Assembly: GCF_000685275.1 (NCBI RefSeq)
Contig: NZ_ARYK01000001.1
Span: 1 to 64,000, forward strand
Source: Hyphomonas johnsonii MHS-2
GTDB taxonomy: Bacteria > Pseudomonadota > Alphaproteobacteria > Caulobacterales > Hyphomonadaceae
Length of the DNA: 64,000 nt
Direction of reading: 5' to 3'
Shown here: piece by piece, positions 9,300 through 18,029 of the stretch
Layout of the letters: each line of letters begins with the position of its first letter
Position numbering within the stretch: the stretch's first letter is position 1
Made by a program: the position numbers and the translations under genes
The notes under the pieces: generated by a model
Told to the model about the DNA's origin: nothing
Seen by the model: the letters and a program-made list of their open reading frames with translations, nothing else
The model's database searches: none

Positions 9300-10751
9300 T
9301 CACTTCTTCGCCGCATGCGCTTCCCAGGCAGCGCCTTTCATGTTCCAGACCGGCGTGAAGAAGATCATCCACAGAATGATCAGCGCCATGCCGCCAGCCG
9401 GAACGATGGCGATCTTCTGCGGGCCGAACAGGTCGACCAGCGCGCCCATCAGGGCTGCGCCGATGGGCGCCCCGGCCATGAATCCGAGCTGGTAGATCGA
9501 CAGGACACGCGCCAGCTTTTCCTTCGGCGCGGCGTCCTGCACGATCGACCGGCTCATCGCGATCGAGATGCCGCCGGCCAGGCCCCAGGCGAACACGATG
9601 CCGAGAAAGGCCCAGTGGGGAATCTCCCACATCATGGCCAGGATGCTGCTGGACCCCAGCAGTTGCGCGATCAGCATGAGACGGCCCTGCCGCTTGATGC
9701 GCTTGAAGATCGACAGCACGACGGACGAGACAAAGGCGCCCATCCAGAACGTGACGAACATGTCGCGAATGCCGTCGGACCCAAAGCCGTAGACGTCCCG
9801 GTTGATGATTGGCAGCACGACAAGGAATGCGCCGATCACGAAAATGCCGACGCCAAACATCAGGGCCGTCATCGCCCAGAGCTTGCCGTCCGATCGCACG
9901 GCGCGGAATCCCTCGGCAATGTCACCGAAGGCAGCGCCCATGCCGCGCCGACCGGTGCGTACCTGCCGCCCCTTGGCGAGGTACAGCGCAAACATCGATC
10001 CGAACACGAGGATGATGCCCTGCGCCACCAGCAGCTTTTCCGCCGCGATCGGCCCGATTCCGAAGCCGCCCATCCATTGCGGCATCCGGGTCATCTTGTC
10101 AGCGTAGCCAGCCAGGATCAGGCCGGCGATCTGCGCCAGGAACTGTGCCATCGTGGCGAGCGTCACGCCGAGCTGGAGCGTCACGCCGGAGCCGACGCGC
10201 ATCCGCCGTTCGACCACTTCGTTCACGATGGAATCCCGGGCCGGCATCATGAAGGCGCCGACCGTGCCGATCACAAGGCCGTAGGCGATCATCGCGGGAT
10301 AGGACAAATGCCCCCGCGCAACCGCCAGACCGAGAATGAGGGCAGGCACAGCGGCCAGGAGATGGAGGATTATCAGCAGGCGCCGACCGTCCGCGCGTTC
10401 CGCGACAACGCCGCCCAGAAGAAGGAAAAGCACCGAAGGCGCCGACAGGGCCATATTGGCCAACCCGAGCGCCAGGCCGTCGAGATGCAGGTGGTTCTGG
10501 CCGGTGATCAGGTAGGGAAACAGCACCATCTGCAGGCCGAACGCCATGAACCAGCTGCACTGGACGAGCAGGTAGGCCGGCAATTCGATGCGCACGCCAC
10601 GCCGCAATTGCCGGGCGCGCCAGTGTGAGGCGGTGGAGAGCAGCGATGCACCCGCGCCCATGGCTTCGCTGACGCCGCTGACCGGGGACGTCACGTCGCC
10701 AGCCGCGTCCTCGGCCATGTCGTCTACGAGTTCCTCGATGCGGTCTGTCAT
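9300..10751 (-). CDS. MFS transporter, EntS/MFS_3-like
   Basis: 483 residues with about 12 hydrophobic segments and a hydrophilic acidic N-terminus of roughly 50 residues. GGVVAERADGRRLLI after the third span corresponds to the MFS loop 2-3 motif (GxLaDrxgRR). The split halves and the PARDSIVNEVV segment fit the MFS_3 group, which includes the enterobactin exporter EntS and many putative drug exporters. The substrate is unknown. The start at 10751 follows a GGGAGCAGGA ribosome-binding site. It lies 91 bp downstream of nepR on the same strand. Confidence 0.85.
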   Translation of the reverse strand: MTDRIEELVDDMAEDAAGDVTSPVSGVSEAMGAGASLLSTASHWRARQLRRGVRIELPAYLLVQCSWFMAFGLQMVLFPYLITGQNHLHLDGLALGLANMALSAPSVLFLLLGGVVAERADGRRLLIILHLLAAVPALILGLAVARGHLSYPAMIAYGLVIGTVGAFMMPARDSIVNEVVERRMRVGSGVTLQLGVTLATMAQFLAQIAGLILAGYADKMTRMPQWMGGFGIGPIAAEKLLVAQGIILVFGSMFALYLAKGRQVRTGRRGMGAAFGDIAEGFRAVRSDGKLWAMTALMFGVGIFVIGAFLVVLPIINRDVYGFGSDGIRDMFVTFWMGAFVSSVVLSIFKRIKRQGRLMLIAQLLGSSSILAMMWEIPHWAFLGIVFAWGLAGGISIAMSRSIVQDAAPKEKLARVLSIYQLGFMAGAPIGAALMGALVDLFGPQKIAIVPAGGMALIILWMIFFTPVWNMKGAAWEAHAAKK

Positions 10752-10842
10752 TCCTGCTCCCTGGAACAATCCCGACTGTAGGGATGCGGAGGGGGCAAGA
10801 AAAGGAAATTCCCCTCATGCGCAACGGGCGCTGGTGCCGCAG

Positions 10843-11034
10843 TCAGCGCCGCTTGTTTTCCGCCGAGCGGATATCCTGGAGCAAAGCCGCCAGCGTATCG
10901 GGCAGGGGTTCCTGAATCACGCTTTCGTATCGGGCGCGCAGGGCGGCGCGCAAATTCAGGGACAGGGCGTCGCTGCCGGTGTCTGACATGCCGTCGTGCA
11001 CGGGCTCTCCCCAATTGTCGCTCTTGTCGTTCAC
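10843..11034 (-). CDS. nepR: NepR family anti-sigma factor
   Basis: A small protein of 48-63 residues; the core reads LNLRAALRARYESVIQEPLPDTLAALLQDI, matching the NepR pattern (LR..Y..V...P.PD....LL..L). NepR binds the general stress sigma factor EcfG until phosphorylated PhyR removes it. Two starts are possible: GTG at 11034 (63 residues, typical size) or ATG at 10989 (48 residues). No ecfG or phyR gene is next to it. The call is supported by a well-matched EcfG-type promoter about 700 bp upstream on the same strand. Confidence 0.78.
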   Translation of the reverse strand: MNDKSDNWGEPVHDGMSDTGSDALSLNLRAALRARYESVIQEPLPDTLAALLQDIRSAENKRR

Positions 11035-11243
11035 GAGTGCGCCATTCCGTTCGTCCCCGCCGGGTCGTCTAGCGTTGATCGGTTGGAGACTCAACGCGCG
11101 AATTCGAATTTCGCAAAATGACAGGGCTAACATGTCCCAATGCGTGCAAATTGTACTGAATTCGGGCGGAAATGGTCTCAGGTCGAGCGTCTTGTGGCCT
11201 GTTCCGATCCAAGCCGGCCTGGCCGTGCACAGATGTGAAAGGC

Positions 11244-11603
11244 TTATTTCAGGATCGCCATCAGGTCGGTCAGCGGCATGTGGGCGATCGCATATGTGCC
11301 ATCCTCATTGCGCGCCAGGTGAACCGGATGGACGCACGTATCGCGCACATCGTCGACATAGGCGACAAAGGCCGCTTCGAGTTCGTTCTCATCAACCGGG
11401 CCATTGGCAAACGCCGCGTCACGGTGAACGCGGCTTACGAAACCGGCGACAAGATTGAGGGCCTGCTCCGGATCTTTCACGACGAGAACGGCAACGGCGT
11501 GATAATGCGCGACAACGGCGTCGAGCGCATCCGGCAAGGATGCGTGGCGCCGGGCGCCAGTCCCGCTGGTGTCGGGCAAGATGGGTCGGGATGGCTTGTT
11601 CAT
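11244..11603 (-). CDS. Hypothetical protein behind an EcfG-type promoter
   Basis: About 119 residues, acidic and helical in character, without membrane segment or recognised domain. Codon use is clearly coding (third positions mostly G/C) on this strand. Possible starts are ATG at 11648, 11630 or 11603; the last is chosen because AGGGA lies 12 bp upstream and coding bias begins there. An EcfG-type promoter at 11709-11734 points into it, so it is likely part of the general stress response. It lies about 210 bp upstream of nepR on the same strand. Confidence 0.65.
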   Translation of the reverse strand: MNKPSRPILPDTSGTGARRHASLPDALDAVVAHYHAVAVLVVKDPEQALNLVAGFVSRVHRDAAFANGPVDENELEAAFVAYVDDVRDTCVHPVHLARNEDGTYAIAHMPLTDLMAILK

Positions 11604-11708
11604 GGTTGCGGTAGTTCCCTGAAAAATCATTCTCGCCTCTGTGGTCATCGTCCTCTGGCGGCCGCTGCGTTGGGGCATTCCCGGTGCTCCGGCCTGACCA
11701 ATCAGTGG

Positions 11709-11734
11709 AACGGGTGGGATATCGGCTTTGTTCC
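11709..11734 (-). promoter_or_regulatory. EcfG (general stress sigma factor) promoter
   Basis: On the minus strand the sequence reads GGAAC, 17 bp, CGTT: -35 at 11734-11730 and -10 at 11712-11709. This exactly matches the alphaproteobacterial EcfG consensus (GGAAC-N16/17-CGTT). It lies about 100 bp upstream of the hypothetical gene at 11244-11603 and on the same strand as nepR. Confidence 0.7.
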
Positions 11735-11901
11735 GTCCACTTCGCACCTGCGCCGGCTGAGCGTGCGAGCGACAGGGGTGTACGGTCCGTTCCGTGACCG
11801 ATTCGCCACACCTGATGCGCCAGTGTCAGTTGCCATCAGCGCCCCGGCTTTGTAGCGTCGTGGCGTGGCATCCTGCCTCAGCAAGCCATGGGTGGAGTAA
11901 C

Positions 11902-12363
11902 ATGAGACTGTTCCGGCATCTCGTCAGTTGGGCGTTGGCCCTGTTCCTGATCGCCATGTTTGTGCAGGCGACGATTCATCCTCTGCCCAATCCGCCTGCC
12001 GGATCGGTCAAATTCTTCGACCCGCCGGGGGAGAACATCATCTTCCAGACCATAGCCGAACGCTCCGGCCTGACGCTCTTCGAGCCTGCAGGGCGTGTCA
12101 TGACGGGACTTCTGGAACTGGTGGCTGCGCTGTTCCTGCTATTGCCGATGACACGGCGGTTCGGTGCCATCCTGTCCACGATCGTTCTTGGGGGCGCTGT
12201 CGCGTTCCACTTGTCACCGTGGCTTGGCCGCGAGGTCCCGATTTCCCTTGATCCCGCAAGTACAGCTACAGATGGCGGCAGTCTGTTCATGCTCGCGATC
12301 CTGATGCTGGTGGCCAGCCTGCTGGTTCTGGTGGTGCATCCGGGCGCGCGGGGGCGCACCTGA
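11902..12363 (+). CDS. DoxX-like small integral membrane protein
   Basis: 153 residues with four hydrophobic helices (SWALALFLIAMFVQATI; TGLLELVAALFLLLP; GAILSTIVLGGAVAF; LFMLAILMLVASLLVLVV). The layout and the AGRVMTGLLELVAALFLL stretch resemble the DoxX/DoxD-like fold. Function is unknown. The ATG at 11902 follows a GGTGGAG site and is preferred to upstream starts, which would add a non-coding-looking extension. It is divergent from the stress-promoter gene. Confidence 0.7.
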   Translation: MRLFRHLVSWALALFLIAMFVQATIHPLPNPPAGSVKFFDPPGENIIFQTIAERSGLTLFEPAGRVMTGLLELVAALFLLLPMTRRFGAILSTIVLGGAVAFHLSPWLGREVPISLDPASTATDGGSLFMLAILMLVASLLVLVVHPGARGRT

Positions 12364-12438
12364 CATTTCCGGCTTATCGGCTACCCCTCGTTAACGGTTT
12401 ACGGTCACTCTGGCGCGTACGTGCAACCGGGCCCGCAT

Positions 12439-13641
12439 ATGACTGTCCAGCAAGAGCCATTACAGCCACCGCGCATCGGACGCGCGCGGGACGCCCTTCT
12501 CAGGCGGCTGGTTGACCTTGTTGCCATGCCGGCATCGCGCCTGGCCCACCAGGATCGCAGCATGGTCGGCGATATCCTGCTGGACATGCTGTTCCACGCA
12601 ACCGAACGCGAGCGCATGATGTGCGCCCACCGGCTGGCGGCGAGCCGGGAAGCGCCGCGGCGCCTGCTGCGCTATCTGGCCCAGTGCGAGTTCGAGATTG
12701 CCCAGCCCCTGCTGGAACAGAATGAAGCATTCGATTCATCGGACCTTTGCGAAATCGTCCAGGTGACAACGACCGAGCACCGCTTTGCCGTGGCCAACCG
12801 CAAGGTCGTGCCGCCCAGCGTCAGCGAAGCCCTTGCCGAGTACGGCGAGCTGCACGTCGTGCGCGAGCTGATCCTGAACGAGGGCGCCAGCCTGCCTGAA
12901 CAGGCCGTCGACCGGTTGCTGGCACGCTCACGCGAAGAGGTGGAGTTGTGCCCGCTCCTGGTCGAACGCCTGGAACTCAGGCCGTCCCAGGCCATGGCGA
13001 TGTTCTGGTGGTCCGACGGACTCACACGCCGCAAGATTCTCCAGCGCCACTCGGCCGACCGGCTTGAAGTCATCGAAACCTGCAAGGACGTGTTCGAGAT
13101 GATGGCCGCCGAGAAATGGGCCGATCCGGTGGCGCGCAAGGCATTGCAGCTGATCGAGCGCCGCCAGCGCAACCGTTCGGCACTCGACCGCAGCGAATAT
13201 GACAGCCTGGAAGGCGCCATCAACGCCGCCGCGATCGAGGGCATGAATCCCGAGCTGGCCCAGGAGATCGGTTTCATCAGCGGCGTGCGGCCCGTGACGA
13301 TCGCAAAGATCATGTCCGACGCCGGCGGAGAGGGCCTGGCAGTCCTGTGCAAGGCCACCGGCGTGAAGCGCGACTTCCTGCCGGTGCTCTGGGCGGCGCT
13401 GCGGCGGCCGCTGGAAATCGAGGAAGGCCAGATCCACCCGCAATTCGCCATCGTCGCCGAAACCTACGAACTGCTCACCGTGGCGAAAGCGCAAACGACG
13501 CTGCGCTACTGGAACTGGTCGCTGTCGTCGGCCTTTTCGTCGCAGGCGTTGCGCGATGCCGAAGACATGGACACGCCTGCCAATGAAGAAGCCGCGTTCT
13601 CGACGTCACAACGCACCGCTCGACTGGTTTTTGGCAAATAG
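12439..13641 (+). CDS. DUF2336 domain-containing protein
   Basis: About 400 residues, all helical with no signal peptide or membrane span. The repeated short helices (for example RLVDLVAMPASRLAHQDRSMVGDILLDMLFHATERERM and REEVELCPLLVERLELRPSQAMAMF) fit the alphaproteobacterial DUF2336 family, of HEAT-like character and unknown function. A GTG 18 bp upstream of the chosen ATG is another possible start; neither has a clear ribosome-binding site. It ends about 95 bp before the antiporter operon, on the same strand. Confidence 0.72.
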   Translation: MTVQQEPLQPPRIGRARDALLRRLVDLVAMPASRLAHQDRSMVGDILLDMLFHATERERMMCAHRLAASREAPRRLLRYLAQCEFEIAQPLLEQNEAFDSSDLCEIVQVTTTEHRFAVANRKVVPPSVSEALAEYGELHVVRELILNEGASLPEQAVDRLLARSREEVELCPLLVERLELRPSQAMAMFWWSDGLTRRKILQRHSADRLEVIETCKDVFEMMAAEKWADPVARKALQLIERRQRNRSALDRSEYDSLEGAINAAAIEGMNPELAQEIGFISGVRPVTIAKIMSDAGGEGLAVLCKATGVKRDFLPVLWAALRRPLEIEEGQIHPQFAIVAETYELLTVAKAQTTLRYWNWSLSSAFSSQALRDAEDMDTPANEEAAFSTSQRTARLVFGK

Positions 13642-13736
13642 CTCCGGAAATTTCATGAAAGAGTCTTCCCAAGGCGTGCGCAGGCCATTAGGTCAGGCGT
13701 TCGTGAATCGGGTTGGTAAGGGAGCAAACGCGCATA

Positions 13737-14225
13737 GTGGCGTACTTTCTCGGGCTTTTTGTTGCACTCGTTGCGTTCTGGCTCGGCATGTCCGGTCATT
13801 ACACGCCGCTACTCCTCTGTCTTGGTAGTGTTTCCGTCGCCCTCTGCCTCATCCTGGCGTACCGGCTTGACCTGATCGACAGCGAGGGATCGCCCTACGG
13901 CCGGATGCTCGGCTTCTCGCTTTATTTCCCATGGTTGATGAAAGAGATCATCAAGGCGAACTGGACCGTGATCCAGGCCTGCCTGCGCGCCGACCTCGAT
14001 ATCGCGCCGGCGCTGGTCAAGGTGAAATCGGTCTGTCGCTCTGATCTCGCCAAGGTGACGTTTGCCAATTCCATTACGCTGACACCAGGCACGGTCACCG
14101 TCGCCATCGAGGGTGACAAGTTGCTGGTCCACGGCCTGTACGAACAGGACTCCCAGCCAGAAGCGTTTGCCGAGATGGATCGGCGGTCAGCGCGTGCGAT
14201 TGACGGGCGGGGTGCCACGACATGA
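13737..14225 (+). CDS. mrpE: Mrp/Mbh-type antiporter subunit E
   Basis: 162 residues with two N-terminal hydrophobic helices and a soluble C-terminal part containing VTFANSITLTPGTVTVAIEGDKLLVHGL, the hallmark of MrpE/MnhE (and MbhA). MrpE is a small membrane subunit of multi-protein Na+/H+ antiporters. The GTG at 13737 is chosen because an AGGGAGC site lies about 12 bp upstream; a TTG at 13713 is the alternative. It is the first gene of a ten-gene run and overlaps mrpF by 4 bp. Confidence 0.9.
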   Translation: MAYFLGLFVALVAFWLGMSGHYTPLLLCLGSVSVALCLILAYRLDLIDSEGSPYGRMLGFSLYFPWLMKEIIKANWTVIQACLRADLDIAPALVKVKSVCRSDLAKVTFANSITLTPGTVTVAIEGDKLLVHGLYEQDSQPEAFAEMDRRSARAIDGRGATT

Positions 14226-14530
14226 CCGCCGCCGCACTCATCGCCATCCTGCTCGGAATGGTCCTGCTTTTGATTCGCACGCTGCTCGGGCCGACGCTGT
14301 ATGATCGCGTGCTCGCCGTGAACTCGTTCGGCACCAAGACCGTGCTGGCGCTGGGCCTGCTCGGCTTCGTCATGGGCCGGCCGGAATTCCTCGACATTGC
14401 GATCCTCTACGCGCTGATCAATTTCGTTTCGACCATCGCGATCCTCAAGTTCTTCCGCTACCGCTCGTTCCAGGTGCCGCTGACGGGGCGTACCGGCACA
14501 GGTGGCCAGGGAGGCAAGCGCAATGTCTGA
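14222..14530 (+). CDS. mrpF: Mrp/Mbh-type antiporter subunit F
   Basis: 102 residues, three membrane helices. The RTLLGPTLYDRVLAVNSFGTKTV stretch is the conserved MrpF/MnhF segment (GPtl.DRvlA.n..g), and FLDIAILYALINFVSTIAILKF is the third helix. A structural subunit of the antiporter. Overlaps mrpE by 4 bp at its start and mrpG by 8 bp at its end, so it is translationally coupled on both sides. Confidence 0.93.
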   Translation: MTAAALIAILLGMVLLLIRTLLGPTLYDRVLAVNSFGTKTVLALGLLGFVMGRPEFLDIAILYALINFVSTIAILKFFRYRSFQVPLTGRTGTGGQGGKRNV

Positions 14531-14897
14531 TTTCATCGCCAACCTGCAGGCCTGGTTTGAAGTGGTCCGCTACCCCGCCGGCGCGGCGGTCAGCCTGGCT
14601 GGCGCGCTGCTTTGCATGGTCGGCACGATCGGCGTCATGCGCTTCCCCGATTTCTACACGCGCCTGCACGCAGCCAGCATCACCGACACATCCGGCGCGA
14701 CGCTCGTGCTGATCGGCATGGCGCTGATGGCGCCGGGCTGGCTGATCGTGGCGAAACTGCTGACGATCTTCCTGTTCATGTTCTTCACCAGCCCGACTGC
14801 CTCTCACGCCGTGGCCAATGCGGCACACACTGCCGGCCTGCAGCCGCTGATCGGCCCCATCAATGGGCGCCGGAACCGTGAGGAGGACAGCCAATGA
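14523..14897 (+). CDS. mrpG: Mrp/Mbh-type antiporter subunit G
   Basis: 124 residues, three membrane helices. IGVMRFPDFYTRLHAAS is the family signature (G..RfPD.y.RlHA.s), followed by DTSGATLVLIGMAL and LTIFLFMFFTSPTASHAVA. The ATG at 14523 with a GGGAGGCAAG ribosome-binding site is preferred to the start 21 bp upstream. It overlaps the next gene by 4 bp. Confidence 0.94.
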   Translation: MSDFIANLQAWFEVVRYPAGAAVSLAGALLCMVGTIGVMRFPDFYTRLHAASITDTSGATLVLIGMALMAPGWLIVAKLLTIFLFMFFTSPTASHAVANAAHTAGLQPLIGPINGRRNREEDSQ

Positions 14898-15532
14898 GCG
14901 ATCCTGTTCAGGCCGATATCGGCCTCGCGCTGGTCAATATCCTGCTGCTGGGCATCCTGTTCGTGGTGGCGCTCTCGATTGCGCGCATCCGCAGCCTGTT
15001 CGCCATCGTCATGCTTTCCGGCGTCTATTCGCTCGTGTCGGCTGTCTGGTATGTCGTGGTGGATGCTGTCGATGTTGCCTTTACCGAAGCGGCAGTCGGT
15101 GCCGGCATGTCGACCGTTGTCCTGCTGGGCGCAATGCTGCTGACCTCGCGGACGGTCAAGCCGGACAAGAAATTCGCCAGGCTTGGCCCGGCGCTCGTGG
15201 TGATCGCGACAGGCATCATGCTGATTTACGCCAGTGTAGACCTGCCGGCGCTGGGCGATCCGACATCGCCCGTCAATACCGGCGTCGGCCTCACCTACTT
15301 GCAGGTCAACTGGGCCGACACGGGCATTCCCAACGTCGTGACCTCGGTTCTGGGCAGCTACAGGGGCTACGATACGCTGGGGGAAACGTCGGTCGTGTTC
15401 ATTGCCGGCCTGGCTGTGGCCCTGCTGCTCGGTTTCGGCGAGCGCTCCCTGGCCGATTCCATCCGCAAGGGCGATCGCCTGCCAACGCCGCGCGAGTCCG
15501 AGCCGGCCAAGGATGAGGACGACGCGTCATGA
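14894..15532 (+). CDS. MrpA C-terminal/MbhD-MbhE-like subunit (DUF4040)
   Basis: 212 residues with about six hydrophobic helices. The first half (ARIRSLFAIVMLSGVYSLVSAVWYVVVDAVDVAFTEAAVGAGMSTVVLLGAMLL) matches the DUF4040/MbhD-type segment with its conserved DVAFTEAAVG; the second half (NVVTSVLGSYRGYDTLGETSVVFIAGLAVALLL) matches the MbhE/MrpA C-terminal portion with conserved RgfDTlgE. In canonical Mrp operons these parts are fused to the C-terminus of MrpA; here they form a separate gene, as in membrane-bound hydrogenase (Mbh) operons. Confidence 0.85.
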   Translation: MSDPVQADIGLALVNILLLGILFVVALSIARIRSLFAIVMLSGVYSLVSAVWYVVVDAVDVAFTEAAVGAGMSTVVLLGAMLLTSRTVKPDKKFARLGPALVVIATGIMLIYASVDLPALGDPTSPVNTGVGLTYLQVNWADTGIPNVVTSVLGSYRGYDTLGETSVVFIAGLAVALLLGFGERSLADSIRKGDRLPTPRESEPAKDEDDAS

Positions 15533-15981
15533 ACAGCGACCACCACATCATCCTCCGCGCTGTCTCGAAGATGCTGATCCCCTTGATCATCCTCTACGCG
15601 TTCTATGTGCAGTTCCATGGTGATTTCGGGCCGGGTGGCGGCTTCCAGGCTGGCATCATCATTGCGGTTGGCATCATCCTCTACGCGCTCATTTTCGGCG
15701 TGCCGGCCGCGATGCGCGCCGTGCCGCCAGTGTTCACGCGGTCGCTCGCGGCAGTTGGCGTCATCATCTATGCCGGCGTCGGCTTCTGGGCCCTGTTCAG
15801 CGGCGGCAACTTCCTTGAATACCAGGCGCTCTTCCACGAGCCGCCGGGCGAACATCACGGCCAGCATATCGGCATCATGGTCATCGAGATCGGCGTCCTC
15901 TGCGGCGTCGCAGGCGCGATGCTCACGATCTTCTACGCGTTTGCCGGCCGTGTCGCTGAAATCAGAGATAAAGACTGGTAA
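15529..15981 (+). CDS. mrpB: Mrp/Mbh-type antiporter subunit B
   Basis: 150 residues, four membrane helices. YAFYVQFHGDFGPGGGFQAGIIIAVGIILYAL is the MrpB/MnhB signature (G...PGGGFqgG). A loop reading EPPGEHHGQH is histidine-rich and could bind metal, though this is only an inference. It overlaps the upstream gene by 4 bp and is followed by mrpC after 3 bp. Confidence 0.94.
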   Translation: MNSDHHIILRAVSKMLIPLIILYAFYVQFHGDFGPGGGFQAGIIIAVGIILYALIFGVPAAMRAVPPVFTRSLAAVGVIIYAGVGFWALFSGGNFLEYQALFHEPPGEHHGQHIGIMVIEIGVLCGVAGAMLTIFYAFAGRVAEIRDKDW

Positions 15982-15984
15982 TCC

Positions 15985-16500
15985 ATGCTGGAATTCTTTC
16001 TGGAACGCGCAAACTACTGGGCGATCATCGGGCTGATGATGATCGGCCTGTACATCACGTTTGCCAGCAACAACTTCATCAAGCGCCTCGTCGGCATCTC
16101 GCTGTTCCAGACATCCGTCTGCCTGTTCTATGTCACGCTCGGCAAGATTGCCGGCGGCACGGCGCCGATCCTGTATGGCCCTGATGCCGTGGAGCATGGC
16201 GGTGGCCATGCCGGCGAAGCCGTGCACCATGCCGTTGCCGTGCCGGGCGGCCATGCGATGGGCAATATCAGTGCGCCGGTCGAACTGGTGAACATCTATT
16301 CCAACCCGCTGCCGCACGTCCTGATGCTGACGGCGATTGTCGTGGGCGTTGCAACCTTGTCCGTGGGGCTTGCCCTGATCGTTCGTATCCGCGAGGCCTA
16401 TGGCACGATCGAAGGCGATGAAGTCCGCGCAATCGACCTTGAAACGGCGCTTGCACAGGAAACCGAATTGGACGCCCAGTTGGGCGAGGCGGGCGCATGA
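15985..16500 (+). CDS. mrpC: Mrp/Mbh-type antiporter subunit C (NuoK-like)
   Basis: 171 residues against about 110-120 in most MrpC. NuoK-like helices include IGLMMIGLYITFASNNFIKRLVGISLFQTSVCLFYV and DPLPHAL-like NPLPHVLMLTAIVVGVATLSVGLALIVRI. The added length is a histidine- and glycine-rich loop (residues about 68-93, six His) between helices two and three, plus an acidic C-terminal tail. It overlaps mrpD by 4 bp. Confidence 0.93.
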   Translation: MLEFFLERANYWAIIGLMMIGLYITFASNNFIKRLVGISLFQTSVCLFYVTLGKIAGGTAPILYGPDAVEHGGGHAGEAVHHAVAVPGGHAMGNISAPVELVNIYSNPLPHVLMLTAIVVGVATLSVGLALIVRIREAYGTIEGDEVRAIDLETALAQETELDAQLGEAGA

Positions 16501-18029
16501 TCGATCTGTTGCTGAATTCCGCGCCGGCCTGGGCCCTTACCCACGCGGCGCCGCTGATGATCATGGTGCCGCTGATGCTGGGCGCCATACTGGCGCTGGT
16601 GCCAAGCGGCCGGATCGCCTGGATCGTCAGCATCGTGGCGACCCTGTCATCCTTCCTGCTGTCTCTCATCCTGCTGGGAATCGTGCAGACGAACGGCACC
16701 GGCATCGTCAGCTATGCCATCGGCAACTGGGCGCCGCCGCTGGGCATCGAACTGCGCGTCGATGCGCTGAACGCGATGATCCTCCTGCTTGTCGCCTCGA
16801 TCGGCCTGCTGGCGTCGATCTTCTCCTGGCCGACGGTGGAATCGGAAGTCCGCAAGGAAAAGACGTCCCTGTTCTATTCGGCATTCCTGCTCTGTTTCGG
16901 CGGGCTTTGCGGCGTCGCGATCACGGGTGACGCGTTCAACCTGTTCGTCTTTCTCGAGGTCAGCTCGATTTCGACCTATGTGCTCGTCGCGCTCGGCGCA
17001 GGGCGCGACCGCCGGGCGCTGCCGGCAGCGTTCAACTACCTCATCATGGGCACGATCGGCGCGACCTTCTTCATCATCGGCGTCGGCTTCCTGTATGCCG
17101 CGACCGGCACGCTCAACATGGCCGACATTGCCGAGAAACTGCCGGCGGTTTCGGGCAGTCGCACGGTCCAGGCGGGCTTTGCGTTCATCGTCGTCGGGCT
17201 TGGCCTGAAGGCGGCCATGTGGCCACTGCACCAGTGGCTGCCGAATGCCTATTCCTACGGCCCGAGCTTCGTGTCGATGTTCCTGTCGGCGACCACGACC
17301 AAGGTGGCGCTATATGCGCTGATCCGCTTCCTGTTCAGCGTGTTCGGGCCTGAATTCTCGTTCGAGATTGCCAGCTTTACCTACCTGTTCATGCCACTCG
17401 GCATTGCCGCCATGGTGGCGTGCAGTTTCCAGGCCGTGTTCCAGAACGATGTACGCCGCGTGCTGGCCTATTCCTCGGTCGCCCAGGTCGGCTACATGAT
17501 CCTTGGCCTGTCGCTCGGCACGGCAGACGGCCTCAGCGCCGGCCTGTTCTACCTGCTCAACCACGCGATGATCAAAGGCACGTTGTTCATGGCCGTGGCC
17601 GGCGTCGTGCTGACCTACAAGGGCACGACCATTCGCGATTTTGCCGGCCTTGGCCGGTCGGCGCCATGGACGATGACCGCCTTTGCCATTGCGGCCCTGT
17701 CACTGATCGGCATGCCGCTGACCGCGGGCTTCCAGTCCAAGCTGCAGCTTGGCTATGCCTTGTTCGAGCATGGCTGGTGGTGGGCCGTGCTGCTCGTCGT
17801 CTTCTCCAGCGCCCTGGCCGTGATCTACATGGGGCGCATCCTCGAGGCCGTGTTCTTCCAGCCGCCGGCCAATCCGCGCAAGACGCGCAAGGAAGCACCG
17901 ATCGTGATGCTGGTGCCGCTTTGGGTCATGGCGCTCGCGAACATCTATTTCGGCATAACCACCAAGCTGCCGCTCGACCTCGCGCGTGACGCCGCCGCTG
18001 CGGTCTTCGGCATGGGGGCAGGACGATGA
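16497..18029 (+). CDS. mrpD: Mrp/Mbh-type antiporter subunit D (NuoL/M/N family)
   Basis: 510 residues, about 14 membrane helices of the proton-conducting NuoL/M/N family. Residues that carry ion transport in this family are present: Glu in FLEVSSISTYVLVALG, Lys in GLGLKAAMWPLHQWLPNAY and Lys in SATTTKVALYALIRF. YSSVAQVGYMILG follows. It works with the neighbouring subunits in monovalent cation/proton exchange. First of three paralogues in the same operon; overlaps both neighbours by 4 bp. Confidence 0.93.
   Translation: MIDLLLNSAPAWALTHAAPLMIMVPLMLGAILALVPSGRIAWIVSIVATLSSFLLSLILLGIVQTNGTGIVSYAIGNWAPPLGIELRVDALNAMILLLVASIGLLASIFSWPTVESEVRKEKTSLFYSAFLLCFGGLCGVAITGDAFNLFVFLEVSSISTYVLVALGAGRDRRALPAAFNYLIMGTIGATFFIIGVGFLYAATGTLNMADIAEKLPAVSGSRTVQAGFAFIVVGLGLKAAMWPLHQWLPNAYSYGPSFVSMFLSATTTKVALYALIRFLFSVFGPEFSFEIASFTYLFMPLGIAAMVACSFQAVFQNDVRRVLAYSSVAQVGYMILGLSLGTADGLSAGLFYLLNHAMIKGTLFMAVAGVVLTYKGTTIRDFAGLGRSAPWTMTAFAIAALSLIGMPLTAGFQSKLQLGYALFEHGWWWAVLLVVFSSALAVIYMGRILEAVFFQPPANPRKTRKEAPIVMLVPLWVMALANIYFGITTKLPLDLARDAAAAVFGMGAGR

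Noticed and set aside
11172-11855. A plus-strand frame of 227 codons opposite the stress-promoter gene
   Set aside because: Third-position GC bias and the EcfG promoter both favour the minus-strand gene; the plus frame has no ribosome-binding site or domain.
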